A stretch of 64,000 nt of DNA from a bacterium (GTDB lineage: Bacteria > Eisenbacteria > RBG-16-71-46 > CAIMUX01), in NCBI GenBank assembly GCA_030431975.1, contig JAUIHP010000010.1, positions 62,001 to 126,000 of the forward strand, in the 5' to 3' direction. A program made the translations under genes and the position numbers. The notes beneath the pieces are model-generated. The model made no database searches and was not told where the DNA came from. It was given only the letters and a program-made list of their open reading frames with translations. Each line of letters begins with the position of its first letter. The first letter of the stretch is position 1. This document shows, one piece after another, positions 1 through 7,601 of this stretch.

Positions 1-1238
1 GCCCCGACGGGATCCTGGGTACCGCCGACGACGAAGTGAAGATCAGAGTCGTCAGCGCGGACGGCAAGTACGAGGTGACCCAACTCTTCCCCGGTGACTA
101 CCGCGTCGATGTCCTGCTCGATACGGTTCCCGAAGACTTCATCGTCGGAGTCTGCCCGACGGAGGAGCAGGTATCACTCGCAGCGGGAGAGACGGCCATC
201 GTCGACTTCTGTTTCGTCGACAAGCCGCAGCCGGGAATCGTTCGCAGCCTGGTCTTCTGTGACACGAACCAGAACGGCGTCCGCGAAGAGAACGAGCCGG
301 GTATCGAAGGCATTCGCATCCTTCTGATCTGTGGGGGTGACGACGGCGCCTTCGACACCGAGGACGACGTCTTCGGTGAAGCGTTCAGCGGACCGGACGG
401 CACCTTGATGTTCCCGGAGACACCGGCAGGTCCCTGTCGACTCGTCCTTGATCCGCTTACCATCCCCGAAGATAAAGAGCCCGGCCTCTGCCCCATGGAG
501 TTCGAGTCAGATCTCACCGCCGGTGGAGATCTCATGATCGGCCCGTTCTGCCTGGTCCCGAAGATCATCGATCCTTCGGAGGTTCACGGGATGGTCTTCT
601 GTGACGACAACGAGAACCAGGTGCAGGACGGACGCGAAACCCGCATGGCAGGTATCGACATCCTCTTGACCTCGCCTGGAGATGACGGCATCTACGGCAC
701 CTTTGACGATGTCGTCTATCTGCAGACCACCGACTGGAACGGTGAGTATCTGTTCACCAATCTTCCCGCCGACGAGTACATCGTCGCAGTGGACGAGTCG
801 ACCGTACCCCCGAGCAAGTCGCGCGCCCTCTGCTCGGTCTTCCGGGAGTTCATCCTCCTGGACAATGACGTCTACGAAGCGGACTTTTGTTTTGCCAGCT
901 GTGGCGCGTGTCGAAACTACGTGTCGCAGCTGACCCTTCGGTACGACGGCGCCATCCCGGCCATGATCCGGGTCCGACAGAAGAACAACCAGACGGTCTT
1001 CTATGAAACGGTAGAGCCCGGCCAGGAGTTCACGTTTCACGGCACGTACCGGGGCAGCTTCGGAACCGAGGTCAAGATCAGTATCGACGAGGGTCCGTAT
1101 GCGATCTTCGACACTTCGTGTGACGTGGAGGTCGGACCCGGTTTGGTCGCTGGTGACTTCGTCGTCCTGGCTGGACACAGCAAACTCGGAGGCCCGCTCT
1201 GCCGGATCGCCCCGACGCCACCTCCGACTTTGCCGTAA
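1..1238 (+). CDS. Secreted multi-domain SdrD-B-like surface protein, 5' end missing
   Basis: The reading frame is open from the first complete codon (position 3) to the stop at 1236-1238, so the gene begins outside the window; a GTG at 36 is internal to a domain and unlikely to be the start. The visible part holds the end of one SdrD-B/Cna-B-like beta domain and two complete ones (about residues 65-185 and 186-290). Each opens with an FCD-x-N-x-N block and carries an acidic GDDG-x-x-x-T-x-DD loop that looks calcium binding; the open frame before 36 shows the same loop. Paired cysteines recur in every domain, suggesting disulfides outside the cytoplasm. The last 110 residues form a different domain ending in a GPGLVAGDF...GGPLC pattern that I associate with a terminal domain of unknown function (DUF7467-like; from memory). 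It lacks the C-terminal motif of the next two proteins. Function unknown; surface structure or adhesion is inferred. Confidence 0.8.
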   Translation, partial: PDGILGTADDEVKIRVVSADGKYEVTQLFPGDYRVDVLLDTVPEDFIVGVCPTEEQVSLAAGETAIVDFCFVDKPQPGIVRSLVFCDTNQNGVREENEPGIEGIRILLICGGDDGAFDTEDDVFGEAFSGPDGTLMFPETPAGPCRLVLDPLTIPEDKEPGLCPMEFESDLTAGGDLMIGPFCLVPKIIDPSEVHGMVFCDDNENQVQDGRETRMAGIDILLTSPGDDGIYGTFDDVVYLQTTDWNGEYLFTNLPADEYIVAVDESTVPPSKSRALCSVFREFILLDNDVYEADFCFASCGACRNYVSQLTLRYDGAIPAMIRVRQKNNQTVFYETVEPGQEFTFHGTYRGSFGTEVKISIDEGPYAIFDTSCDVEVGPGLVAGDFVVLAGHSKLGGPLCRIAPTPPPTLP

Positions 1239-1334
1239 CCGGCTCCTCCAGTCTGCTTCGGTGTCACCGATGATCGAGGAGGACAGAGCGCGGGCGGACA
1301 GACGCGGAAGACATTCCCGAATCGCATCAAAAGG

Positions 1335-1365
1335 AAAGGCCCCCGGATGAAATCCGGAGGCCTTT
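1335..1365. terminator. Bidirectional intrinsic terminator between convergent genes
   Basis: Two 14-base arms (1335-1348 and 1352-1365) form a hairpin with a 3-base loop. There is one imperfect position, which is C-A on the plus transcript and a G-U wobble on the minus transcript. T-rich sequence follows on both strands. It sits between the plus-strand gene ending at 1238 and the minus-strand gene ending at 1442, so it can serve both. Confidence 0.8.
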
Positions 1366-1441
1366 TCGGTGCGCTTTTTCTATGACCGCTTCCGGCAGAA
1401 AGGAAGCTGAGAGCAGAGAGTCGCTAGCGGTCGTTCGAAGA

Positions 1442-2164
1442 CTAGCGGTGGACGGCCTTGATCTGTCCCCAAGAACTGTCGATCGTGGGAACGGCCACTT
1501 CCTGGTTCCCGAAGAGGAACTTGTTGATGTCGTCCTGAGCGACATCGATCGTGACGCAACAGCAGTCTTCACAGTTCGTGCACTCGTAACCGTCCTGCAG
1601 CGTTTCGCAGAGCTGGTACGTGCCGGGATCGATACCGAAGAAGCAGGCAAGTCCGTTCTCGTCGGTGAGTTCGCACATCTGGCCGCTCGGACCGTCGTAG
1701 CACATCTCCCAACCTTCGAGCAGCGGCTCGCCGCCGTCGAAGATTCCGTTGCCGTTCTCGTCATAGAACTTGACGGCACAGAGACCGGTTACTCCGCCGG
1801 CGACCAGGAACTGGCCTTCGGCGCTGGTCGTCGCGCCAGAGTCGTCAACGTAGTTGACCTGGTAGAGGTAGACACCGTCCATCACCCCTGCAGGGACGAT
1901 CCACTCGAGCGTGTACTCGGTTGCCTCCGGGAAATTCAGGTCGACGATCAACGTCCCCATCGGATCGAAGACGCGGACATTGAGATTGGACGGCGTGGTG
2001 CCGTCCGTGTCGACCAGACACGAGGCTTCCATGAAGCCTCCCGGGTTCTCGACGTGATCCGGGATGGCCGGCGACCATTCGAGCTGAATGGACGGAGCAG
2101 CCATGGCTGCAACCGGAACGGCAAGGAGACCTGCGACTGCAAGGTTCAATAGAAAGGCGCGCAT
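1442..2164 (-). CDS. Secreted Ig-like/SdrD-B protein with C-terminal WGxIK motif
   Basis: A 240-residue exported protein. The ATG at 2164 is preferred over an upstream in-frame start because it begins a typical signal peptide (residues 1-22, cleavage near AMA-A) and is preceded by an AGGGGG ribosome site. Residues 24-125 look like an Ig/FlgD-like beta domain. Residues 128-228 are an SdrD-B-like domain (FYDENGNG opening) with an unusual Cys cluster (C-x-x-C-x-x-CCC). The last 11 residues, S-S-W-G-Q-I-K-A-V-H-R, match the end of the neighbouring protein at 2246-2680 although the rest differs, so this tail may be a sorting or anchoring signal (inference). Function unknown. Confidence 0.8.
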   Translation of the reverse strand: MRAFLLNLAVAGLLAVPVAAMAAPSIQLEWSPAIPDHVENPGGFMEASCLVDTDGTTPSNLNVRVFDPMGTLIVDLNFPEATEYTLEWIVPAGVMDGVYLYQVNYVDDSGATTSAEGQFLVAGGVTGLCAVKFYDENGNGIFDGGEPLLEGWEMCYDGPSGQMCELTDENGLACFFGIDPGTYQLCETLQDGYECTNCEDCCCVTIDVAQDDINKFLFGNQEVAVPTIDSSWGQIKAVHR

Positions 2165-2245
2165 GTTGGGATCAACCCCCTTAGACAGGTGTCTGAGTCC
2201 GCGCTTCTTGCGAAGCCCCAAAAAGTAACCGCCGGACCGAGATGT

Positions 2246-2680
2246 CTAGCGGTAGATTGACTTGATGCTGCCCCAGGTCGACTTGAGAGTCGGCGTCGGG
2301 CAATCTTCATTTGTCACACCGAAGAAGACCTGCATGACGTCACCGTCAGGAAAGTCTCCAACCGTCGTGAACTGACATGGATCGTTGATCGACTCAAAGC
2401 CGTCCATCAACGTCACGCAAACTTCATACTCGCCACCCTCGAAGAGCGGAATCCAGCACGCAGCGCCGTCGACATCAGTCGTGCGGCAATCTTCATCGTT
2501 GCTGGGAGAAGTGATGCACACTTCCCATCCTTCCAGAGGGGACTCTTCCCCTTCCTGGTACTCTCCATCGCAATTGGCGTCGAAGTAAACGAAAGCACAG
2601 ATGCCGGGCGTGGCAAAAGCCGGACCTGTGGCCGAAGCGACCAGCGCCAGGGCTGCCAGCAAGCCAAAGGCTCTCTTCAT
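2246..2680 (-). CDS. Small secreted single SdrD-B-domain protein with WGxIK tail
   Basis: A 144-residue exported protein with signal peptide 1-23 (AFA-T cleavage) and one SdrD-B-like domain (about 25-128) with three Cys pairs and the FDANCDG block typical of the fold. It ends in S-T-W-G-S-I-K-S-I-Y-R, the same motif as the protein at 1442-2164. The ATG at 2680 was chosen because it starts the signal peptide; the frame stays open upstream to 2740 but that part is not signal-like. It lies 81 bp upstream of the next minus-strand gene and is probably co-transcribed. It may be a structural or matrix component; no enzymatic motif is seen. Confidence 0.75.
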   Translation of the reverse strand: MKRAFGLLAALALVASATGPAFATPGICAFVYFDANCDGEYQEGEESPLEGWEVCITSPSNDEDCRTTDVDGAACWIPLFEGGEYEVCVTLMDGFESINDPCQFTTVGDFPDGDVMQVFFGVTNEDCPTPTLKSTWGSIKSIYR

Positions 2681-2740
2681 TCGAGGGACACTCCATTCCA
2701 AATTGTTGGCGGGGGCGGGGCGTCGGACGAACCCCTGCAT

Positions 2741-3174
2741 CCCGACCCATCCACGTTTCCGTCCGCAGTTTTGGAAAGCGAGGAGAGCTTAGCATCAATC
2801 AAAAAGGGCTAAAAGTAGGAAAGTGGAAGGAATTCGTTAACTAGCACGGCGTGCCGCCATACCTCAAGGAAGCCCAACGTAAATTCACCCCGCTGTCCCA
2901 ATCTCACAATCCCATGCTCGACAATATCTTACATCATTCTCAAGGTTGCCGAAAGGACCCGCCTGCGTCTCCAGCCCCACCGAAAACGCGGAAGCGACAA
3001 AATCAGAAAATTTTCTCAGTGAGTTGAGGCTGCCTAATTCCGGCCGTTCGCCCCGCCCAATCTGCGGCCGGACAGCAACGAGGAAGATCGGCGCACAAGG
3101 TTCGGCGCGTTAACCGACCCCGGTTCGGTTGGAGTCAGATCAAGTCGTCCTGTCGATTGTCGTGGGGAAAAAAC
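2741..3174. other. Intergenic region without a recognisable gene
   Basis: This 434-bp stretch between the small secreted protein and the tRNA pair is less GC-rich than its surroundings around 2780-2960. No supported ORF, tRNA or clear promoter is seen. A short inverted repeat near 3112-3130 just downstream of the tRNA-Cys gene, and a T-run directly after the encoded CCA end, could help end the tRNA transcript, but neither is a convincing terminator. Confidence 0.5.
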
Positions 3175-3249
3175 TGGAGGCGCCACCCGGATTCGAACCG
3201 GGGAATAACGGTTTTGCAGACCGTTGCCTTACCACTTGGCCATGGCGCC
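3175..3249 (-). tRNA. tRNA-Cys (anticodon GCA)
   Basis: A full cloverleaf on the minus strand: acceptor stem GGCGCCA/TGGCGCC, anticodon loop with GCA at 3215-3217, T-loop GGTTCGAATCC, and a genomically encoded CCA end at 3175-3177. It follows tRNA-Gly by 58 bp in the same transcript. Confidence 0.97.
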
Positions 3250-3307
3250 TCCACGACGCAAAACCTGGCGGTCGGCACAGCAGAGGAGGGCCCTGAGGCA
3301 AAAAAAA

Positions 3308-3382
<75 letters not shown>

Positions 3383-3435
3383 ACCAAAACCTTCCGAGTC
3401 CCTGGCCCGCTTAGCGTTCCAAGGACAGAGCCCAG

Positions 3436-3464
3436 ACTTTAGAGAAAGCATTTGGGCTTGTCAA
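3436..3464 (-). promoter_or_regulatory. Sigma70-type promoter of the tRNA operon
   Basis: TTGACA (3459-3464) and TAAAGT (3436-3441) are separated by 17 bp on the minus strand, nearly a consensus housekeeping promoter. It places the transcript start around 3428, about 45 bp upstream of mature tRNA-Gly. Confidence 0.85.
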
Positions 3465-3668
3465 CGTACAAACCCTGTCCACCTCGTCCCGCCCACCCAA
3501 TGCCATCTCTCCGGATCGACCCCCCGGCCCCGCCGGATCGATCGAATTCCCATAGTCCTCGCCATGCGCAGCGCCTATCCTCGCGGCATTGGCCGCAAGT
3601 GGCCGATTGGAAAGGGTTTGGCCCCATCTCCGCCCGGCTTCGAAACGTCGCATGGTGAAGGGTTCGGC

Positions 3669-4907
3669 ATGACGCTACGGGTTCTCAAATACGGCGGCAC
3701 TTCCGTCGAAACACCGACGCATATTCTTGCGGTCGCCCGGCAGATCCTGCACTACCGGGAACGAGGGGACCGGGTCATCGTCGTGGTCTCGGCCATGGGC
3801 CAGTTCACCGATGAACTTGTCCACCTGGCCCACCGCGTCAGCCGAACGCCGCCCCGCCGCGAGCTGGACATGCTTCTGACGGCCGGGGAACGGATCTCCA
3901 TGTCCTTGCTCGCCATGGCCCTGGGCTCGCTGGGTTGCCCGGCCATCTCCTTCACGGGCTCACAGAGCGGGATTGTGACGGACAACCGGCACGCCGATGC
4001 GCGCGTCTTCTCGGTCCGGCCGTTTCGAATCGAGGAAGAGCTGGAAAAGGGAAAGGTCGTCATCGTCGCCGGGTTTCAGGGCGTCTCCCCGGAGAAGGAA
4101 GTCACGACCCTAGGACGGGGTGGCAGCGACACGACGGCGGTGGCCCTGGCGATTGCCTTTGGCGCTGACGAAGGTGAGATCTGCACGGACGTCGACGGCA
4201 TCTGGACCGGCGACCCTCGGGTCGTCCCGCATGCCCAGCGCTTGGAAACCATCGACTACGATCCGATGATCGCCCTCTCCCACTTCGGTGGGCGCGTTCT
4301 CTATCGTCGCGCCGTCCGTTTGGCCCGACGTTTCGGACTCCCACTTTCGATCCGTTCGTCTCTACGTCCGGGCGCCGGCACCCGCGTCCCCAAAGTGCTG
4401 ACCACTCGCGTTCCCTTTACAGAGGAAAGCTGCCCCATGGAAACGAATCGTATCCTCGCCATCGCCCTGGAGTCCCCGGTTTGTCGCATCCGCGTGACCT
4501 TGCCCGACGCGGGGTCGACCTCCGTTGCCGATAGAGTGAACGCGCCCGACGGGACTTCGCTTCTCTTCTACGGCGCACGCAACGAAGCCGGCGAACGCGA
4601 GTGTTGTTGGATTCTTCCGACGTCGGCCCCTATCGATACCTGGCTCGATCCAGCCAACTGGCCCGAAGGATCCTTACCGAGAGTCGACCGCGACCTGGCT
4701 CTCGTTTCTCTGATCGGTGAAGGAGCCCATCTGCAGGTCGAAACAATTCTGCGAGCGGAGGAACTCTTGCACGAGGCCGGAGTGAAGGTGGAGAGCAGCC
4801 AGACCGGCGCCCACTCGCTGAGCTTTCTCATTGATGAGGCGTCCGGTGAAACGGCCAGCCGCCTACTTCACGACCATTTCATCGCCACGCTCGACCCTGC
4901 GACGTAG
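3669..4907 (+). CDS. Aspartate kinase
   Basis: A 412-residue aspartokinase that phosphorylates L-aspartate, the first step to lysine, threonine and methionine. The amino-acid kinase domain (about 1-260) shows the KYGGTSV nucleotide-binding start, LTAGERIS, the GRGGSDTTA substrate loop and the CTDVDGIWTGDPR block. The C-terminal 140 residues should hold two ACT domains; only the last (around 345-405) is easy to see and the first looks divergent, so feedback regulation may be altered. The ATG at 3669 has a GAAGG ribosome site and gives the usual N-terminus; upstream in-frame ATGs (from 3564) have no support. The gene stands alone, divergent from the tRNA operon and convergent with the next gene. 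Confidence 0.93.
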   Translation: MTLRVLKYGGTSVETPTHILAVARQILHYRERGDRVIVVVSAMGQFTDELVHLAHRVSRTPPRRELDMLLTAGERISMSLLAMALGSLGCPAISFTGSQSGIVTDNRHADARVFSVRPFRIEEELEKGKVVIVAGFQGVSPEKEVTTLGRGGSDTTAVALAIAFGADEGEICTDVDGIWTGDPRVVPHAQRLETIDYDPMIALSHFGGRVLYRRAVRLARRFGLPLSIRSSLRPGAGTRVPKVLTTRVPFTEESCPMETNRILAIALESPVCRIRVTLPDAGSTSVADRVNAPDGTSLLFYGARNEAGERECCWILPTSAPIDTWLDPANWPEGSLPRVDRDLALVSLIGEGAHLQVETILRAEELLHEAGVKVESSQTGAHSLSFLIDEASGETASRLLHDHFIATLDPAT

Positions 4908-4926
4908 TCCCGATTCGAGCGCGTGA

Positions 4927-4942
4927 GGCTGTTTCCACAGCC
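4927..4942. terminator. Short hairpin between convergent genes (weak candidate terminator)
   Basis: GGCTGT-TTCC-ACAGCC forms a 6-bp stem with a tetraloop in the 74-bp gap between aspartokinase and the glycogen-synthase-like gene. No U-tract follows on either strand, so a terminator role is only possible. Confidence 0.3.
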
Positions 4943-4981
4943 ACCGAGCGAACAAGGTAGTTCTGCGGTCGAGAGGTGCGA

Positions 4982-6439
4982 TCAAGCCTTCGGACTGGAA
5001 AGTGCGCGCTCGTAAGACGCCATAGCCTGCCCACCCGTCCTCGCCCAGGAAACATCGATCTGCTGCAGCCGCGAGACGAGTTTCTTCCAGGCTGACTTGT
5101 GTTCGTAGACTTCCAGTCCGCGTCGAACGGCACTGAGAAGATCGCCCCCGTTGTAGCCCTTGAAGACGAAGCCTTCACCTTTCGCAGTTTCCAACTGATA
5201 CGGATTCACCGCATCGAGGAGAGCTCCGGTGTGGTGACAGATGGGCACCGTTCCATAGTGCATGCTACGCAGCGCAAACTGGGCCGTGGGTTCATGCCGG
5301 GCAGCCAGGAGAACGAAGTCGGCCCCTGCCAACTGCAGTCGGAACTGCGGCTCGGAGGCGTCCTTGACGTAGGCCACCTGATCAGGCGCCTTGGCCGCCA
5401 GGCCCTTGGCCCAACTGTCCCAGGCCTGCACGTCCGAAACGCTGCGGCCGAAGAGCGCGAGCTTGAGGCGCTCACCGAGCAGGTCACCGACCACTCCACT
5501 CAGAAGTTCCCAGCCGTCGTCGGCGACCAAGTCTCCGTCCATGGTTACGAGCGGGACGTCCGGTTCGATGGGAAGATGCAAGCTTTCCAGAAGCCGAATC
5601 TTGTCGTTGCCGCGCTGAACATGATCGTTTGGTCCAAAGCGGAATGGAAGTAACTCATCTCCGAGGGGATTCCATCGAGAGGTGTCGATTCCCCACATGA
5701 TCGGATCGATTCGGCCGTGAGCCTGGGCCAAAATGGACTCGAGGCCAAAACCCTTGCCGTCCTGCTGCAGTTGTTCGGCGTACCGACGACCGGCAACGGT
5801 CACCCGATCCGAAGTCACGAGTGCGGCGCGTACGAAGCTGAACTCGTTCCCCATCCGCAGAGCAGACTTCACGTCCTCGATCGCGCCGACCTCTCCCAGC
5901 AGATCGACGGGGGACGTCTCGAAGATGCAAAGATCGGTCGGCTCATGAAGGCCGAAGACGGTGCGCGTTTCGCGCATCTCGTCACTCAGAGAGTAGTCCT
6001 CACGCAAGAGCAGAGAGATCGGCGCACCCAACCCGTCCTGGATGTGAAAGACGTGCGGGCGCCACCCCAATCGCGGTAGCGCCGCGAGGACGGCCTTCGA
6101 AAAGAAGACGGCGGCGCGAGGATCCCGCGCGAGTTGGTCCGCGGGCTTTCCGTCGATCACCTCACCGTCGACAGCAACGATGCGGGTCGGACTGCCCTCC
6201 AACGTCAACATGCGAACGCGGGCCGGGCCAAAACCTTCGACGTCGAACCCGATTGCGTGCCCAATTCGAAGTCCGGGGAACTTCCGCCAGCGCTCTCCGC
6301 CGGGGAGGAAGACAACGGCCTGATGGCCGCGCAGCGCGGTCTCCTTGGCAAGCGCGTCGACATAGGCCGCCACTTCCGAAACCTGGAAGAACGGTCTCAT
6401 CTCGCTGGAGACGAATGCGATCTCGAGAGGCTGTTGCAC
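4982..6439 (-). CDS. Glycogen/starch synthase-like GT5 glycosyltransferase, divergent donor site
   Basis: A 485-residue GT-B enzyme of the glycogen synthase family, which normally moves glucose from (A/U)DP-glucose to an alpha-1,4-glucan. The N-terminal domain begins with the family's FVSSEMRPF. The following K-T-G-G-L donor loop is replaced by Q-V-S-E-V, so the lysine that contacts the sugar nucleotide is missing. The C-terminal domain keeps an E-P and Y-G-T-V-P region (R-H-E-P...Y-G-T-V-P) and the usual GF-x-F-x-x-Y tail block. GTG at 6439 is chosen because an AAAGG site lies 9 bp upstream; an ATG at 6496 in the same frame adds 19 residues of no family likeness. It lies downstream of galT. 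Either a divergent glycogen synthase or a relative with another donor. Confidence 0.72.
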   Translation of the reverse strand: MQQPLEIAFVSSEMRPFFQVSEVAAYVDALAKETALRGHQAVVFLPGGERWRKFPGLRIGHAIGFDVEGFGPARVRMLTLEGSPTRIVAVDGEVIDGKPADQLARDPRAAVFFSKAVLAALPRLGWRPHVFHIQDGLGAPISLLLREDYSLSDEMRETRTVFGLHEPTDLCIFETSPVDLLGEVGAIEDVKSALRMGNEFSFVRAALVTSDRVTVAGRRYAEQLQQDGKGFGLESILAQAHGRIDPIMWGIDTSRWNPLGDELLPFRFGPNDHVQRGNDKIRLLESLHLPIEPDVPLVTMDGDLVADDGWELLSGVVGDLLGERLKLALFGRSVSDVQAWDSWAKGLAAKAPDQVAYVKDASEPQFRLQLAGADFVLLAARHEPTAQFALRSMHYGTVPICHHTGALLDAVNPYQLETAKGEGFVFKGYNGGDLLSAVRRGLEVYEHKSAWKKLVSRLQQIDVSWARTGGQAMASYERALSSPKA

Positions 6440-6559
6440 GATTGAATACCTTTCACCCACCGAGCACGGCGAGACAGAGTCAACCGGCCGTCCCAAGGGA
6501 AAACGGACCTAACCCATCTCCATGTGGATCGGCGAACCGGGTGCGGATCTGTAGATTTC

Positions 6560-6573
6560 TCGGCCTAGGCCGA
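6560..6573. repeat. 14-bp perfect palindrome at the galT stop
   Basis: TCGGCCTAGGCCGA reads the same on both strands and abuts the galT stop codon at 6574. The two-base centre argues against a normal hairpin terminator; a symmetric protein site is possible. Role unknown. Confidence 0.4.
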
Positions 6574-7578
6574 TCAGAGAGCGGGGCGAAGTCGGGCGGC
6601 GGCATCCTCCGGGCTCACAGCGTTGATGTAGAACCCAGTACCCCATTCGAAGCCCGCGACGCGGGAAAGTTTCGGCATGACCTCGAGTTTCCAATGAAAG
6701 AGTGGCCGGGGTCCGGGCTCGTTGATCGGAGCCGTATGGAGAACGAAGTTGTATGGAGGATCTTCCAGCACGTTACGGAAGGCCCGTAGGGCTCGACCCA
6801 ATACGCGTGAGAAATCCGCCAGCAGTTCATCCGAAGCGTCCTCAAAGGCCGCCGCGTGCCGGGTTGGAACCACCCAGGTCTCGAAAGGAAATCGTGCGGC
6901 GAAGGGTTGGAACACGACGAACTCGGAAGACTCGAAGAGAATCCGGCTTCCTTCGTCTCGTTCCTGTTTCACGATCTGACAAAGGACACAGGCGCCGTTG
7001 GCTCGCTCGTGAATCGCGAATCCGGCCAACGCCTCGTCCAAACGTCTGGGAACGGTCGGCGTCGCGATCAACTGAGAGTGGCCGTGATCCAAGGTGGCGC
7101 CAGCTTCGAATCCGCGGTTCTTGAAAACCTGGATGTACCGAAAACGCCGGTCCCCCGTCAGGTCGAGAATGCGTTCGCGCGCTGCTCTGAAGACTCCGGT
7201 CCGCGCATCGTCGGAAAGAGTCGCCAGTTCGTCATCGTGTCGCGGTGACTCGATCAGAACTTCGTGCGCCCCGATGCCGCGCATCGAGTGATAAATCCCG
7301 GAACTCGACGGATCCAGATCCCCTTCGATCTGAAGCGCGGGATACTTGTTGGAAACGACACGGACCGTCCAACCCGGCCCGTCGGCGGGCAAACCTTCCG
7401 CTCTCTCGGCATAGACCTCGGGCGGAGTTTCCGATTCGTTGCCCTCGCAGAAGGGACACGAATCCTTCTTGGAGTTCACGTTGACGGAACTCGACTCGTA
7501 GTCCTGCGGACGGCTTCCGCGATCCGGGGCGATGATGACCCAACGACCGGAAATCGGATCACGACGAAGCTCAGACAA
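6574..7578 (-). CDS. galT: Galactose-1-phosphate uridylyltransferase
   Basis: A 334-residue HIT-superfamily enzyme exchanging UMP between UDP-glucose and galactose-1-phosphate (Leloir pathway). It starts with the typical ELRRDPISGRWVIIAP. CPFC (41-44) and the downstream His positions correspond to the family's zinc site. The active-site triad that is usually H-P-H is H165-G-H167 here; the nucleophilic second His is kept while Pro is Gly, which is uncommon. A second C-x-x-C (CVLC) lies near 197-200, and the C-terminal FHWKLEVMPKLSR block is standard. It sits 23 bp downstream of the GlmU-like gene in an operon supplying activated sugars. It could act on a related sugar phosphate. Confidence 0.9.
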   Translation of the reverse strand: MSELRRDPISGRWVIIAPDRGSRPQDYESSSVNVNSKKDSCPFCEGNESETPPEVYAERAEGLPADGPGWTVRVVSNKYPALQIEGDLDPSSSGIYHSMRGIGAHEVLIESPRHDDELATLSDDARTGVFRAARERILDLTGDRRFRYIQVFKNRGFEAGATLDHGHSQLIATPTVPRRLDEALAGFAIHERANGACVLCQIVKQERDEGSRILFESSEFVVFQPFAARFPFETWVVPTRHAAAFEDASDELLADFSRVLGRALRAFRNVLEDPPYNFVLHTAPINEPGPRPLFHWKLEVMPKLSRVAGFEWGTGFYINAVSPEDAAARLRPAL

Positions 7579-7601
7579 TGGAGAGTCCCCAGCCTTCGAA
7601 C

